Part shown: piece after piece, positions 26,039-34,673 of the stretch | How the letters are laid out: the number at the start of each line of letters is the position of its first letter | Numbering within the stretch: the stretch's first letter is position 1 | Assembly (NCBI RefSeq): GCF_021608185.1 | Contig: NZ_JAKIHN010000008.1 | Location: forward strand, 1 to 64,000 | Reading direction: 5' to 3' | DNA from: Flavobacterium anseongense | GTDB taxonomy: Bacteria; Bacteroidota; Bacteroidia; Flavobacteriales; Flavobacteriaceae | Length of the DNA stretch: 64,000 nucleotides | The notes under the pieces: model-generated | Database searches by the model: none | Seen by the model: the letters and a program-made list of their open reading frames with translations, nothing else | What the model was told of the DNA's origin: nothing | Translations under genes and position numbers: made by a program

Positions 26039-26824
26039 CTAAGAAACAACAAACTTCCCTTTTTCACCATCAAAAGTGATGGACGAATCTTTAAAAAGAG
26101 TATTGAAAATTCCCTTCGTAATCAAATTGCATGGCTGATCCTGCTCAACTGAGTTTTCCGTCATCACAATCATTTCATCCGAAAGTTGTATTGCCAAATC
26201 GATATCGTGCGTCGAAAACAAGATGCATTTATTGGTTTCCTGCGATAGTTTTTTTAACAGTTTAAAAACCGAAACTTTGTGAAACAAATCCAAATGTGTT
26301 GTCGGTTCGTCCAGAATTATCAAAGGTGTGTCTTGCGCCAAAGCTCGGGCAATTAAAACAATCTGCAATTGGCCGTCACTGATTTCGTGATGCTTTTTAT
26401 CAATCAAATGTTCAATATGCGTTAGTGTAATAGCCTGATTAATTTTTTCTAAATCATCTGTTGAAAGTTTTCCGAGCCAATTGGTGTAAGGTTGTCTTCC
26501 CAAAGCAATCAATTCGAAAACGGTTAAGTTACTTGGAGGTAATTTTTCGGTCAATACCAGACTTAAATTTTGTGCCAAATCCAAAGTAGTATACAAATGA
26601 ATATCTTTTTCGTTTAGCGTAACTGTTCCTGACAATGGTTTTTGAATTCCGGTTACGGTTCGTAATAAAGTAGATTTTCCGATACCGTTTCCACCAACTA
26701 ATGAAATTAATTTTCCTTCTTCAAAAGTAAGGTTGAGGTTTTGAGCAATAGTATGATTACCCTTTTTGGATTGGTATCCAATAGATAAATTTGATGTAGA
26801 AAGTATGATTTTATTCGAACTCAT
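26039..26824 (-). CDS. btuD: ABC transporter ATPase, probable cobalamin importer
   Basis: An ATP-binding subunit of about 261 residues. I start it at MSSNKII because this ATG overlaps the permease stop codon by one base (TAATG), the classic coupled start; the longer frame would overlap the permease by 34 bases. It contains Walker A GGNGIGKST (44-52), an ABC signature read as ISDGQ instead of LSGGQ, Walker B LIILDEPTTHLD and the switch His in LFSTHDIDLA. Last gene of a substrate-binding protein, permease and ATPase set. Cobalamin is inferred from the divergent BtuB gene with its cobalamin riboswitch; by sequence alone iron-siderophore uptake would fit as well. Confidence 0.85.
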   Translation of the reverse strand: MSSNKIILSTSNLSIGYQSKKGNHTIAQNLNLTFEEGKLISLVGGNGIGKSTLLRTVTGIQKPLSGTVTLNEKDIHLYTTLDLAQNLSLVLTEKLPPSNLTVFELIALGRQPYTNWLGKLSTDDLEKINQAITLTHIEHLIDKKHHEISDGQLQIVLIARALAQDTPLIILDEPTTHLDLFHKVSVFKLLKKLSQETNKCILFSTHDIDLAIQLSDEMIVMTENSVEQDQPCNLITKGIFNTLFKDSSITFDGEKGKFVVS

Positions 26825-27846
26825 TATTGTATACTTTTCTTTCTGACAATCAGCCAAATCACAACAGGAGCACCAATAATTGATGTTATGGCATTTATGG
26901 GCAAGGTAAAATCAAAACCCGGCATTTGCGAAATCATATCGCAAAAAAGCATAATCACAGCACCGATAAGCAGCGTTGCAAAATACAAAACTTTATGATT
27001 ACTCGTTTGAAATAACAATTTTCCCAAATGCGGAACGGCCAATCCTATAAACGCAATTGGTCCGGCAAAAGCCGTTATGCTTCCTGCTAAAATACTGGTG
27101 GCGAATATAATAATGTAACGTGCTTTTTTGATGTTCAAGCCCATGCTTTTGGCGTAGTTTTCTCCGAGCAGTAAAGTATCTAAAGGTTTTAATGAAAGTA
27201 AACTGAAACCTAATCCAATAAAAACAGCAACAGCCAGAATTGAAATGTTCTGCCACGATAAATTACCAATGCTTCCCATCGACCAAAACGTATATTTCTG
27301 CAATTGTTCTGCAGAACTGAAATAGGTAAACACACTTACAATCGCACTCGTAAAACTACTGAACATCAATCCAACAATCAAAATTGACATTGTATCGCGT
27401 AAGCGTTGCGAAACAATTAAAATCATTAGTAGCACCAACAAACTTCCGATGCAGGAAGCCAAAATAATTCCATAGGAAGACAACAAAAACTGCGAAAAAA
27501 CTGCAGGCAAAAATCCGGCACCGAGAATAACAAAGGCAACGCCTAAACTCGAACCCGAACTTAATCCAAGGACATAAGGTCCGGCTAGCGGGTTTCTGAA
27601 CAATGTCTGCATCAACAAACCTGAAATCGAGAGTCCAATACCAACAAGAATTGCAGTAATCGCTTTTGGTAAACGAAAATTAACGATAATATATTCCCAG
27701 GTTTCTTTGGAAGCATGACCGCCAAACAAACTTCTGAAAACTTCTTTCATCGGGATGGCAACTTGTCCCATAGAAATATTCAATAACAAGGTCAATAGCA
27801 ATAGCAATGACAGTGAAGAAAATATTATGGTATTTCGGTTTTTCAA
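26824..27846 (-). CDS. btuC: FecCD-family ABC permease, probable cobalamin importer
   Basis: A 340-residue inner-membrane permease with about ten hydrophobic helices. It has the FecCD/BtuC hallmarks FRLPKAITAILVGIGLSISG (about 52-71), FRNPLAGPYVLGLSSGSSLG (about 87-106), the coupling region LLLGENYAKSMGL and FAGPIAFIGLAVPHLG (about 262-277), and the C-terminal GFDFTLPINAITSIIGAPVVIWLI. It overlaps the ATPase start by one base and its start is one base after the substrate-binding protein gene stop, so the three genes form one tight operon. Substrate assigned as cobalamin from context only. Confidence 0.87.
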   Translation of the reverse strand: MKNRNTIIFSSLSLLLLLTLLLNISMGQVAIPMKEVFRSLFGGHASKETWEYIIVNFRLPKAITAILVGIGLSISGLLMQTLFRNPLAGPYVLGLSSGSSLGVAFVILGAGFLPAVFSQFLLSSYGIILASCIGSLLVLLMILIVSQRLRDTMSILIVGLMFSSFTSAIVSVFTYFSSAEQLQKYTFWSMGSIGNLSWQNISILAVAVFIGLGFSLLSLKPLDTLLLGENYAKSMGLNIKKARYIIIFATSILAGSITAFAGPIAFIGLAVPHLGKLLFQTSNHKVLYFATLLIGAVIMLFCDMISQMPGFDFTLPINAITSIIGAPVVIWLIVRKKSIQ

Positions 27847-27847
27847 A

Positions 27848-28987
27848 TTATTTCAATTTTTCAAAGAAGAAAGGTTGGTAACCCGGTAACAACTCAGGAT
27901 GCAAAATTTTTACCAAATCTTTTAATACCAAATCAGGTCGGTTTGGCGCTAATTCATAATAAAGAATGCCTCCTGTTTTTCCTTTTTTTCCGCTGAACGA
28001 ATATACATTTTTATTCCTGAAAGCATCAAATTTAGCATAATGTGGATTCAAATCGGTCATTTCTTTTAAGGTTGAAAATTGTCCCGACGTAATCCAAATA
28101 TCAGCACTTTTAGCTTTTTCAAAAACGGTTTCGAATGATAATGATAAACTACCGGTTCCGCTGGTTTCCTGCCATAAATAATTGCTATTCGCCTGTTTCA
28201 AAAGCAAACTTCCCCAGCTGGTTCCTTTTGGCAAATACCATCGGTCTTCAAACATATCGCCAGCCAAAATGGTTGGAGTGTTTTTAGCCAATTTTGCGAT
28301 AGCTATGGTTTTTAAATAATCTTTTTCAATTTTGGTAAAGATTTCATCTGCTTGTTTTTGTTTGCCATATAAAGCGCCAAAGAACTTAATCCATTCGGCT
28401 TTGCCTAAAGCAGTTTCCTCGTTCCAATCGCCGTTGAGCATCACTTTTAAACCGCTTTTTTGCAGATTATCCAGCGTTGGATTTTTGTTGTCGATGCCAT
28501 AACCAATGATAACATTAGGCTGTAAATCGAGTATGACTTCGGTGTTTAAATCCTGATTATTGCCGAGTTCTTTTATTTTCCCGGCATCAATTCGCGCTCT
28601 TACTTTTTCGGAAGAAATATAATCGCAATGTGGAAAACCAACTAGCGTATTGACTTTATCAAGCATTTCGAGTGAAGGAATATGCGTGGTTGAGGTTACG
28701 ACTATTGTTTTTATCGGAACAGAAATAATGGTGTTTTGTTTTAAACTATCAGGAACAATACCATTTTTTTCTTTTAGAATGTAAGTATAGGTTTTGGTAG
28801 CTTTTGGCCAAGGATTTTTCACCGTTACGACCGAATATCCATCATAGTTTTCAATAGAAAAGCCTTTGGCGTAAAGCACTTCATTTTTGGGAGTAACTAT
28901 TGTTTCTGATTTTTTTTCGTTTTTACATTGTACCAGAAAAAAAGAGAGAATAGTTAAGAATAGTGCATTACAAAAGTTCTTCATCAA
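27848..28987 (-). CDS. btuF: ABC transporter substrate-binding lipoprotein, probable BtuF
   Basis: A 379-residue predicted lipoprotein (lipobox LVQC, Cys21 counted from the first Met) with a periplasmic-binding fold of the FhuD/BtuF class: VVTSTTHIPSLEMLDKVNTLVGFPHCDYI (about 100-128), then EVILDLQPNVIIGYG (about 150-164), AEWIKFFGALYGKQKQAD and the second lobe TPTILAGDMFEDRWYLPKG. It is first in the operon with the FecCD permease and the ATPase. The ATG of this gene is 338 bp from the divergent btuB gene and the cobalamin riboswitch lies on the other strand between them, so this operon is not itself preceded by a riboswitch in its own direction. Two adjacent ATGs are possible starts. Confidence 0.85.
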   Translation of the reverse strand: MMKNFCNALFLTILSFFLVQCKNEKKSETIVTPKNEVLYAKGFSIENYDGYSVVTVKNPWPKATKTYTYILKEKNGIVPDSLKQNTIISVPIKTIVVTSTTHIPSLEMLDKVNTLVGFPHCDYISSEKVRARIDAGKIKELGNNQDLNTEVILDLQPNVIIGYGIDNKNPTLDNLQKSGLKVMLNGDWNEETALGKAEWIKFFGALYGKQKQADEIFTKIEKDYLKTIAIAKLAKNTPTILAGDMFEDRWYLPKGTSWGSLLLKQANSNYLWQETSGTGSLSLSFETVFEKAKSADIWITSGQFSTLKEMTDLNPHYAKFDAFRNKNVYSFSGKKGKTGGILYYELAPNRPDLVLKDLVKILHPELLPGYQPFFFEKLK

Positions 28988-29006
28988 ATTGTTTTTTGCA
29001 AAAGTA

Positions 29007-29038
29007 TTGTTTTGTTTTTAATTTATACTTTACATTTG
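29007..29038 (+). promoter_or_regulatory. Probable promoter of the btuB riboswitch transcript
   Basis: A TACATTTG element (29031-29038) fits the Bacteroidota -7 consensus TAnnTTTG, with TTG at 29007-29009, 21 bp upstream. The predicted start near 29045 falls exactly at the 5' end of the riboswitch. Confidence 0.6.
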
Positions 29039-29045
29039 CACCCGA

Positions 29046-29235
29046 ATTAAGGTTGCGATTTCTGTTTTTCAAAATCGCATTAAAAGGGAATTTGGTTCAA
29101 ATCCAAAGCTGTTCCCGCAACTGTAAGCTATCAAGCTTGTTGTTATCTACAAAACCATTGGTCCATCTGAATTTATTTCAGATTCCGAGAAGGTCAACAA
29201 CAAGACGCAAGCCAGGAGACCTGCCTAATTCATCG
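29046..29235 (+). promoter_or_regulatory. Cobalamin riboswitch
   Basis: The conserved core is unmistakable: AAAAGGGAATTTGGTTCAAATCC (29082-29104, close to the B12-box flank), GCTGTTCCCGCAACTGTAAG (29108-29127), then a variable stem and GCCAGGAGACCTGCC (29210-29224). The left arm AAGGTTGCGAT with ATCGCA (29049-29079) forms the next stem. These are the class II-type cobalamin aptamer landmarks. A GGG...CCC pairing in 29262-29295, before the btuB ATG, could act as the expression platform and hide the ribosome-binding site; this part is inference. Adenosyl- or other cobalamin binding would lower btuB expression. Confidence 0.95.
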
Positions 29236-29324
29236 AGTAACAAACTTTCGGGACAAAAGGTTTGGGTATGGGTAAATTCTATGCTTTTCTCCCAGTATTA
29301 TTAAATTATTGTTGAATTTAAAAA

Positions 29325-31265
29325 ATGAAAAAAACAGTAAAAGCAGTAGCTATTTTGGCTTTGCTAAACACTTGTGCCTATGCACAAGAACAGGATTCTA
29401 CCAAAGTGAATTCGCTAAAAGAAGTGGTGATTTCGGATACGAAATTTGCACAGAACAAAGAAAAATCAGGAAAAGTTATTGAAGTGATTTCTGCCAAAGA
29501 TTTAGAGAAAAAATCAGGGCAAAGTTTGGCAAATGTATTATCGCAGGTGGCCGGAGTAGAAATTAACGGAAACCAATCGGCTAACGGGAAAAATTTAGGT
29601 TATTACATTCGCGGTGGTAAAAACCGACAAGTCTTAATTTTGATTGATGGTATTCCGGTAACGGATGCATCTGGAATTAGTTTTGAATTTGATTTGAGAT
29701 TATTGCCAGTAGAACAAGTCGATAAAATCGAAATCATGAAAGGCGCTGCAAGTACGCTATATGGAACAGGTGCAGCGACAGGAGTAATTAATATTACTTT
29801 GAAAAAATCTGCAAGAAAAGAAATTCAAGGAAATGCTTATGTGAATATTGGCTCAAATAATACGGCGGATAATCACAAATACAAAGGGCAGGACTTTAAC
29901 CAAGGACTTTCTGTAAATGGCAATGTCAAAAAAGTAAGTTATTATGCAGGTTTCAACAGCACTGAAACTAAAGGAATGTCGCAAATTAGCGGCGAATATT
30001 ATGAACCGGATAGTTTTTCGAGACAAAATATTTTGACTAAATTAGGTTTCAAAGCTACAGAGAAACTAACTTTAGACTTCTTTGGAAACTATGATAAAAT
30101 CAAAAATAATTTCGATTATACGTTTGACAATACAGGATTTAACGATACTAATGCTAACGTTACGACATCGGAACAAATTCGTTTTGGAGTTGCTCCAAAA
30201 TACAAATACAACAAAGGGGAATTTGTACTGAATTCGGGTTTTACAAAAATCACACGTGATTACAAAGAATTGAATGTTTACACCAACACTATGGATTATT
30301 CGGTTTATGATTCGAGAAGTATAGTCGTTGATGGTTTTAACAAATACAATTTCAGCAAACAATTTTTTGTGGTTTTGGGAACTACTTATCAGTTTAATGA
30401 TATGAAAAGCACAACTCCATTCGGCTCAATTGAAAACGAGAACACCAAGTTTAGCATTATTGATGGTTATACGACTTTGGTTTACAATTCCGATTTTGGT
30501 TTAAATATTAATACCGGAGGAAGACTAAATAATCATAGCGCTTATGGTAATAATTTTGTTTACAATTTCAATCCGTCATATAATTTCAAAACCCTTTTCC
30601 CCCTAAAAGTTTTAGCTTCCTACAGCACTGCTTATATCACGCCAAGTTTGTATCAACTGTATTCAGAATATGGCAATGCAAATTTAACTCCAGAGAAAAA
30701 TGCAACTGTTGAAGCCGGTTTTGAAACCGAATTGTTAAGCAAAAAAATAAAGTTAAACGCTGTGGCATTCTTCCGTAATCAAACCAATGCCATCGATTTT
30801 TATTTTAATTCTTCAACATTTGAAGCTTATTATGTTAATGTAAACGGAGAAACCAAAGCCAAAGGTGTTGAAACTTCATTGAACATTACATTAACTTCAA
30901 AACTACAATTCAACGGGAATTACACTTTCACACAAGTTGACGAGGAGTTAGATAGATTAATTCCAAAACATAAAGTCAATGCCGGTTTGAATTATCAGCC
31001 AACAAGCAGAACGCTTTTCAGTGTGAATTATCAGTATTTTGATGCAAGAAACGACGCGTATTATGATGCCAATGTATTTAGTGTATTGCCAACAAAATTA
31101 GATTCGTATCAATTGGTTGATGCTTTAATCAAATATGAATTGATAAAAAGCAGGCTGACCATTTTTGGTGCAGCGACGAATATTTTTAATGAAGAATATT
31201 TGGAAAATGTGGGTTATTCCACTCGAGGTAGAAATTTCAAAATTGGGTTAAATATAATTTTGTAA
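29325..31265 (+). CDS. btuB: TonB-dependent outer-membrane cobalamin receptor
   Basis: A 646-residue outer-membrane receptor: signal peptide (cleavage after CAYAQ), plug domain from about 25 to 155 (LKEVVISDTKFAQNKEKSGK, LSQVAGVEINGNQS, YYIRGGKNRQVLILIDGIPV, VDKIEIMKGAASTLYGTGAATGVINITLKK) and a long barrel ending with FNEEYLENVGYSTRGRNFKIGLNIIL, whose last residues carry the usual barrel-closing pattern. It shows no N-terminal carboxypeptidase-like extension. The preceding cobalamin riboswitch makes vitamin B12 the likely ligand; the divergent ABC operon would complete the uptake route. A hairpin terminator follows at once. Confidence 0.93.
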   Translation: MKKTVKAVAILALLNTCAYAQEQDSTKVNSLKEVVISDTKFAQNKEKSGKVIEVISAKDLEKKSGQSLANVLSQVAGVEINGNQSANGKNLGYYIRGGKNRQVLILIDGIPVTDASGISFEFDLRLLPVEQVDKIEIMKGAASTLYGTGAATGVINITLKKSARKEIQGNAYVNIGSNNTADNHKYKGQDFNQGLSVNGNVKKVSYYAGFNSTETKGMSQISGEYYEPDSFSRQNILTKLGFKATEKLTLDFFGNYDKIKNNFDYTFDNTGFNDTNANVTTSEQIRFGVAPKYKYNKGEFVLNSGFTKITRDYKELNVYTNTMDYSVYDSRSIVVDGFNKYNFSKQFFVVLGTTYQFNDMKSTTPFGSIENENTKFSIIDGYTTLVYNSDFGLNINTGGRLNNHSAYGNNFVYNFNPSYNFKTLFPLKVLASYSTAYITPSLYQLYSEYGNANLTPEKNATVEAGFETELLSKKIKLNAVAFFRNQTNAIDFYFNSSTFEAYYVNVNGETKAKGVETSLNITLTSKLQFNGNYTFTQVDEELDRLIPKHKVNAGLNYQPTSRTLFSVNYQYFDARNDAYYDANVFSVLPTKLDSYQLVDALIKYELIKSRLTIFGAATNIFNEEYLENVGYSTRGRNFKIGLNIIL

Positions 31266-31273
31266 ATGAAGGG

Positions 31274-31298
31274 AAGCACTCGAAAGAGTGCTTTTTTT
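31274..31298 (+). terminator. Intrinsic terminator after btuB
   Basis: An 8-bp stem (AAGCACTC/GAGTGCTT) with a GAAA tetraloop and a seven-T run, 8 bp after the btuB stop. Confidence 0.88.
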
Positions 31299-31410
31299 AA
31301 CATTGAATTACAAATTGGAGTGCTTAAAATTATGTAAATTTAGACTATAAATTTATAATCATTATGAGTTTATGAGGAAGTACCTTTATAGTAATTCAAA
31401 TAATTGATTT

Positions 31411-31566
31411 ATGAAAACTTTAATCAACCTCCGAAACGGCTTATTGGTTATTATGGCATTGGTGTTATTTTCCTGTGCATGTCAATACCCAAATCACGGA
31501 ACCGCTTCTGACAGAACGGGAACTAACGGTGCCACAAATGGTACTGGTAAAGTACCAAGAGGATAA
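31411..31566 (+). CDS. Small predicted lipoprotein (51 aa)
   Basis: A 51-residue frame starting MKTLINLRNGLLVIMALVL with a lipobox-like FSCAC (Cys22 or Cys24), then a short hydrophilic tail rich in Gly, Thr and Asn (GTASDRTGTNGATNGTGK, then VPRG). Such tiny Gly/Thr/Asn-rich lipoproteins are seen in Bacteroidota. The start and stop are unambiguous, but the shortness leaves doubt. It lies alone between the btuB terminator and the convergent S41 peptidase gene. No function can be suggested. Confidence 0.55.
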   Translation: MKTLINLRNGLLVIMALVLFSCACQYPNHGTASDRTGTNGATNGTGKVPRG

Positions 31567-31640
31567 TAGTTAAGATATTAGACTAATCTCGTGTAAATGT
31601 TGTGCTTTTTTGAAAGTGAAAAGCACCCTGAAGCGTTTTT

Positions 31641-33056
31641 TTATTTATGTTCAACATACATTTCCGTTCTCAAAGGATTAATCGCTTTAGCATCGGTGAA
31701 ATCACGTTCAATTATGTCTGGAACTTGTGGTAACGCTTTTCCGCTGGCTATGATTTGATTGATGGCAGCATTTAATAAAGGTTCGTTAGCATCGCCCAAA
31801 ACACCCAGGTTGTCTAAGTTTTCAGGTAAAGGAATGGTTGGTGTAATTCCGGTAGTATAATCTCCAAAACCATTTTTATTTACAATTTTCAACACAATAG
31901 GCTGCATAGCATACTTATGATTTTTATTCACATTCGATTTTGCAAAAGTAGGCGAGTCGTAGAGTGTTACTGATCCAACATTTTTTCCTGTAGTTATATC
32001 ACCAATTTGAACTACATCTATATACGGTTTCAAACAATTTATGACTAATTCACTTGCTGAAGCACTCGCTTTCGTGGTTAGTATATATACTTTATTAAGG
32101 CGCAAACCGTTTAAGCCGGAAACAAATTTGTTTTCCAGCGAAGCTGGATTGTTGGCTAAAAAATAAGCTTGTGCTTTGGCATTCCATTGTTCTTTGGCAA
32201 ATAATTGTCCGCTGAATTGTCCTGTAATCATACTTGCCAGTTTGGTAGCCGTAGCCACTGATCCTCCGGAGTTGTAGCGCAAATCCAATACTAAACGATT
32301 TACATTTTGCGAAACAAAAGAGCCAAAGACGGTGTTTAATTGACCGTCATAACTCGGGTAAAATCCGTTATACATCAGATAGCCGATATTATGTGTACCT
32401 TGATTAATAACCGTACTTAATAAAATAGGATTTTCGGCTAAGGCAGTTTTGGTCAAAGTTACTGATTGACCATTAGGTGTAATTGTTACAAAACCACTAC
32501 TATCAAAACTATAATCAGCTAAGTTAACAGTGTAGGTTTCGTTGTTACTAAATAAAAGTGAGCGATAATTGTCATCGTTTAACGGAATTCCATCAATAGC
32601 ATAAAAAATATCGCCTCTATGTATGTTTTTGGTTGCAGCATCTGAGTTCGGAATAATATATCTTACCCAACCAAACACATCGGTAGTTGCATTGATATGC
32701 TTTAACCCATAATCCATTCCGTTGCTTAAAGTAGTTCCCGAAAGTACACCTTCCAAAACAGTATAATCACTATAAATCACGCTAAATCTATCGGTTGGTG
32801 AAGGCACACGAAGCGCGTTGAACAAATCGGTAGGCGAAGAAAATGGTTCCAGATAAGTATTCAGTTGTGATTGATTGGCAAATCGGTCATCAGCCAAATC
32901 AGGAACATCTTCCTGCCACAGATAGTATAAATTCATGCCTTTCCAAACAAAGTCCTTTACTTGAAGACTTGCAGGAACTGCATTATCATCCATATCGGAA
33001 CAACCAAAAGGAATAACAACTAATAGCAGTATTAGTGATATAAAAATTTTTCTCAT
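31641..33056 (-). CDS. S41-family (C-terminal processing) peptidase lipoprotein
   Basis: A 471-residue lipoprotein (lipobox PFGC, Cys19). An N-terminal helical region (VKDFVWKGMNLYYLWQEDVPDLADDRF) is followed by a PDZ-like segment (GDIFYAIDGIPLND, about 165-178) and the S41 catalytic fold: LVLDLRYNSGGSVATATKLASMI (about 257-279) and TTKASASASELVINCLKPY with the nucleophile Ser near residue 330, then GDITTGKNVGSVTL. It should cleave proteins in the periplasm or at the cell surface. It is divergent from the ECF sigma factor gene by about 120 bp, which is a common place for a regulated or regulatory protease, but that link is inference. Confidence 0.9.
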   Translation of the reverse strand: MRKIFISLILLLVVIPFGCSDMDDNAVPASLQVKDFVWKGMNLYYLWQEDVPDLADDRFANQSQLNTYLEPFSSPTDLFNALRVPSPTDRFSVIYSDYTVLEGVLSGTTLSNGMDYGLKHINATTDVFGWVRYIIPNSDAATKNIHRGDIFYAIDGIPLNDDNYRSLLFSNNETYTVNLADYSFDSSGFVTITPNGQSVTLTKTALAENPILLSTVINQGTHNIGYLMYNGFYPSYDGQLNTVFGSFVSQNVNRLVLDLRYNSGGSVATATKLASMITGQFSGQLFAKEQWNAKAQAYFLANNPASLENKFVSGLNGLRLNKVYILTTKASASASELVINCLKPYIDVVQIGDITTGKNVGSVTLYDSPTFAKSNVNKNHKYAMQPIVLKIVNKNGFGDYTTGITPTIPLPENLDNLGVLGDANEPLLNAAINQIIASGKALPQVPDIIERDFTDAKAINPLRTEMYVEHK

Positions 33057-33177
33057 AGCAGCTTTTCTTTTAATAAACGTAAATTTACAAAGTTTAGATT
33101 AATAATTATATTTTGTTTGTAACAAATAAAAAGATGCATCGTCTTGACCTAACAACCAATAACCAAAACTAGTTTAA

Positions 33178-33687
33178 ATGAATCAAAATGAGTTTATGCA
33201 ACTTGTGAATCCGTTTAAGGATAAGCTCTTTCGAGTGGCGAAACGATTACTCGTTAGCACTGAAGAAGCGGAAGATGCCACTCAGGAAGTTTTGGTAAAA
33301 TTATGGAATAAGAATGAAAGTTTGGATCAATACAATAGCGTTGAAGCTTTGGCAATGACGATGACAAAAAATTATTGTTTGGATCAACTAAAATCGAAGC
33401 GAGCCGGCAACATGAGAATTGTTCATAATAATTTCACCAACAGAGATGCGAGCTTGCACCAAAAAGTTGAAGATATTGACACTTGGAATTGGGTTGAAAA
33501 AATAATGGACAATTTGCCCGAACAACAAAAGCTGATTGTTCAAATGCGTGACATAGAAGAAATGGAGTTTGAAGAAATTGGAAGGGTTTTAGAAATGAAT
33601 GAGCAAGCCATTCGAACAGCATTGTCAAGAGCACGGAAAGTTATAAGAGAAAAAATGATAAAAACACATCATTATGGCATTGGATAG
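33178..33687 (+). CDS. ECF-type RNA polymerase sigma factor
   Basis: A 169-residue sigma factor with region 2 (KDKLFRVAKRLLVSTEEAEDATQEVLVKLW, residues 14-43), the DNA-melting helix continuing to TKNYCLDQLKSK, and region 4 helix-turn-helix (LPEQQKLIVQMRDIEEMEFEEIGRVLEMNEQAIRTALSRARK). There is no region 3, as in all ECF sigmas. The stop codon overlaps the next gene by 14 bp, giving translational coupling. The following three genes look like its regulon and control set: a membrane protein in the position of an anti-sigma factor, then two DUF4252 proteins. Confidence 0.94.
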   Translation: MNQNEFMQLVNPFKDKLFRVAKRLLVSTEEAEDATQEVLVKLWNKNESLDQYNSVEALAMTMTKNYCLDQLKSKRAGNMRIVHNNFTNRDASLHQKVEDIDTWNWVEKIMDNLPEQQKLIVQMRDIEEMEFEEIGRVLEMNEQAIRTALSRARKVIREKMIKTHHYGIG

Positions 33688-34123
33688 AATAGAAAATTTA
33701 CTAGAAAAATACTTCGAGGCAGAAACCAGTATTGCAGAAGAAAAAGAATTGAAAGATTACTTTGCTTCTTCAGATGTTGCGCAGCATCTGGAACAATACA
33801 AACCAATATTTGGTTATGCTGTTCAGGCAAAACAAGAACAATTTACAGCAACTATTCCATTAAACACTATCAAACGCAAACGCGTAGTTTGGTTATCAGT
33901 TGCAGCATCTGTGGCAGTTTTACTTGGTGTGGGTTTATTTACATTCAATCATTATAATCAGCCAAAATCGCAAGATTTAGGAACTTATGATGATCCCGAA
34001 GAAGCCTTTAGAGAAACGCAAAAAGCGTTAGCGATGATTTCGGAAAGTGTAAATAAAGGCATCGGAAGTATGAAATATTTAAATGAATATCAACAATCAA
34101 AAAACAGAATTTTTAAAAAATAA
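33674..34123 (+). CDS. Membrane protein in anti-sigma factor position
   Basis: A 149-residue protein whose start overlaps the sigma factor by 14 bp. The first 60 residues are charged and helical (IENLLEKYFEAETSIAEEKELKDYFASSD), resembling the cytosolic part of Bacteroidota anti-sigma proteins. One transmembrane helix follows (about 75-93, VVWLSVAASVAVLLGVGLF), then a short periplasmic tail. No zinc-binding HxxxCxxC motif is present, so it is not a ZAS-type anti-sigma. It probably holds the sigma factor at the inner membrane, inferred from position and topology only. In a different frame, 41 bp of its 3' end overlap an upstream extension of the next gene, which I do not use. Confidence 0.75.
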   Translation: MALDRIENLLEKYFEAETSIAEEKELKDYFASSDVAQHLEQYKPIFGYAVQAKQEQFTATIPLNTIKRKRVVWLSVAASVAVLLGVGLFTFNHYNQPKSQDLGTYDDPEEAFRETQKALAMISESVNKGIGSMKYLNEYQQSKNRIFKK

Positions 34124-34136
34124 ACAATCAGAAATC

Positions 34137-34667
34137 ATGAGAAAATTAATTTTAAGTTTAGTATTAGTTTTAAGCACAAGCACCTTTTTTGCACAAAGCG
34201 TCTTTGATAAATTTGAGGATCAGGAAGGAATAACAGCTGTCGTGGTTAACAAAAAGATGTTTTCGCTTTTGAGCAAAATGGAAGTAAAAGACAAAGAATC
34301 ACAACAGTATGTGAATTTGATAAAGAAGTTAGACAACTTGAGAGTTTTCGTAACGCAGAGCGACAAGAAAGCAGGAGAGATGAAAGCAGTTTCAGATAAA
34401 TATATAAAATCATCAACCCTTGAAGAGTTAATGAAAATAAATGACAAAGGTAAAAGCGTCAAAATATATGTAAAATCCGGAGCTACCGAATCACAAATTA
34501 AAGAGTTAATGATGTTTGTGGAAGGTTCAGGAAATGAAGAAACAGTTTTGATGTCGTTGACTGGTGATTTTGATTTAAACGAGCTTTCGGTATTAACAGA
34601 CAAGATGAATTTGCCTGGTGGCGATGATTTGAAAAAAGCATCAAAAGGTTCGAAAGGGAAAAAATAA
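34137..34667 (+). CDS. Secreted DUF4252 domain protein, first copy
   Basis: A 176-residue exported protein. I start it at MRKLILSL, giving a proper signal peptide (cleavage after TFFAQ); the longer frame starts inside the preceding gene and adds 18 hydrophilic residues. The mature part is a DUF4252 domain (SVFDKFEDQEGITAVVVNKKMFSLLSKME, KKLDNLRVFVTQSDKKAGEM, VLMSLTGDFDLNELSVL) with a Lys-rich end (KGSKGKK). It is the third gene of the ECF sigma operon and precedes a second DUF4252 gene by 6 bp. No function is known for the family; the secreted pair may be what the sigma factor controls. Confidence 0.87.
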   Translation: MRKLILSLVLVLSTSTFFAQSVFDKFEDQEGITAVVVNKKMFSLLSKMEVKDKESQQYVNLIKKLDNLRVFVTQSDKKAGEMKAVSDKYIKSSTLEELMKINDKGKSVKIYVKSGATESQIKELMMFVEGSGNEETVLMSLTGDFDLNELSVLTDKMNLPGGDDLKKASKGSKGKK

Positions 34668-34673
34668 TCGACC

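Noticed and set aside
26026..26053. TTTGTTGTT...AACAACAAA inverted repeat at the end of btuD as a terminator.
   Set aside because: There is no T run on the minus strand after the stem, and part of it lies within the coding sequence.
31598..31640. GTGCTTTT...AAAAGCAC hairpin near the end of the S41 peptidase gene as a terminator.
   Set aside because: The stem is followed by CCTGAAGCG before the T run on the plus strand, and by no T run on the minus strand, so it does not fit an intrinsic terminator.
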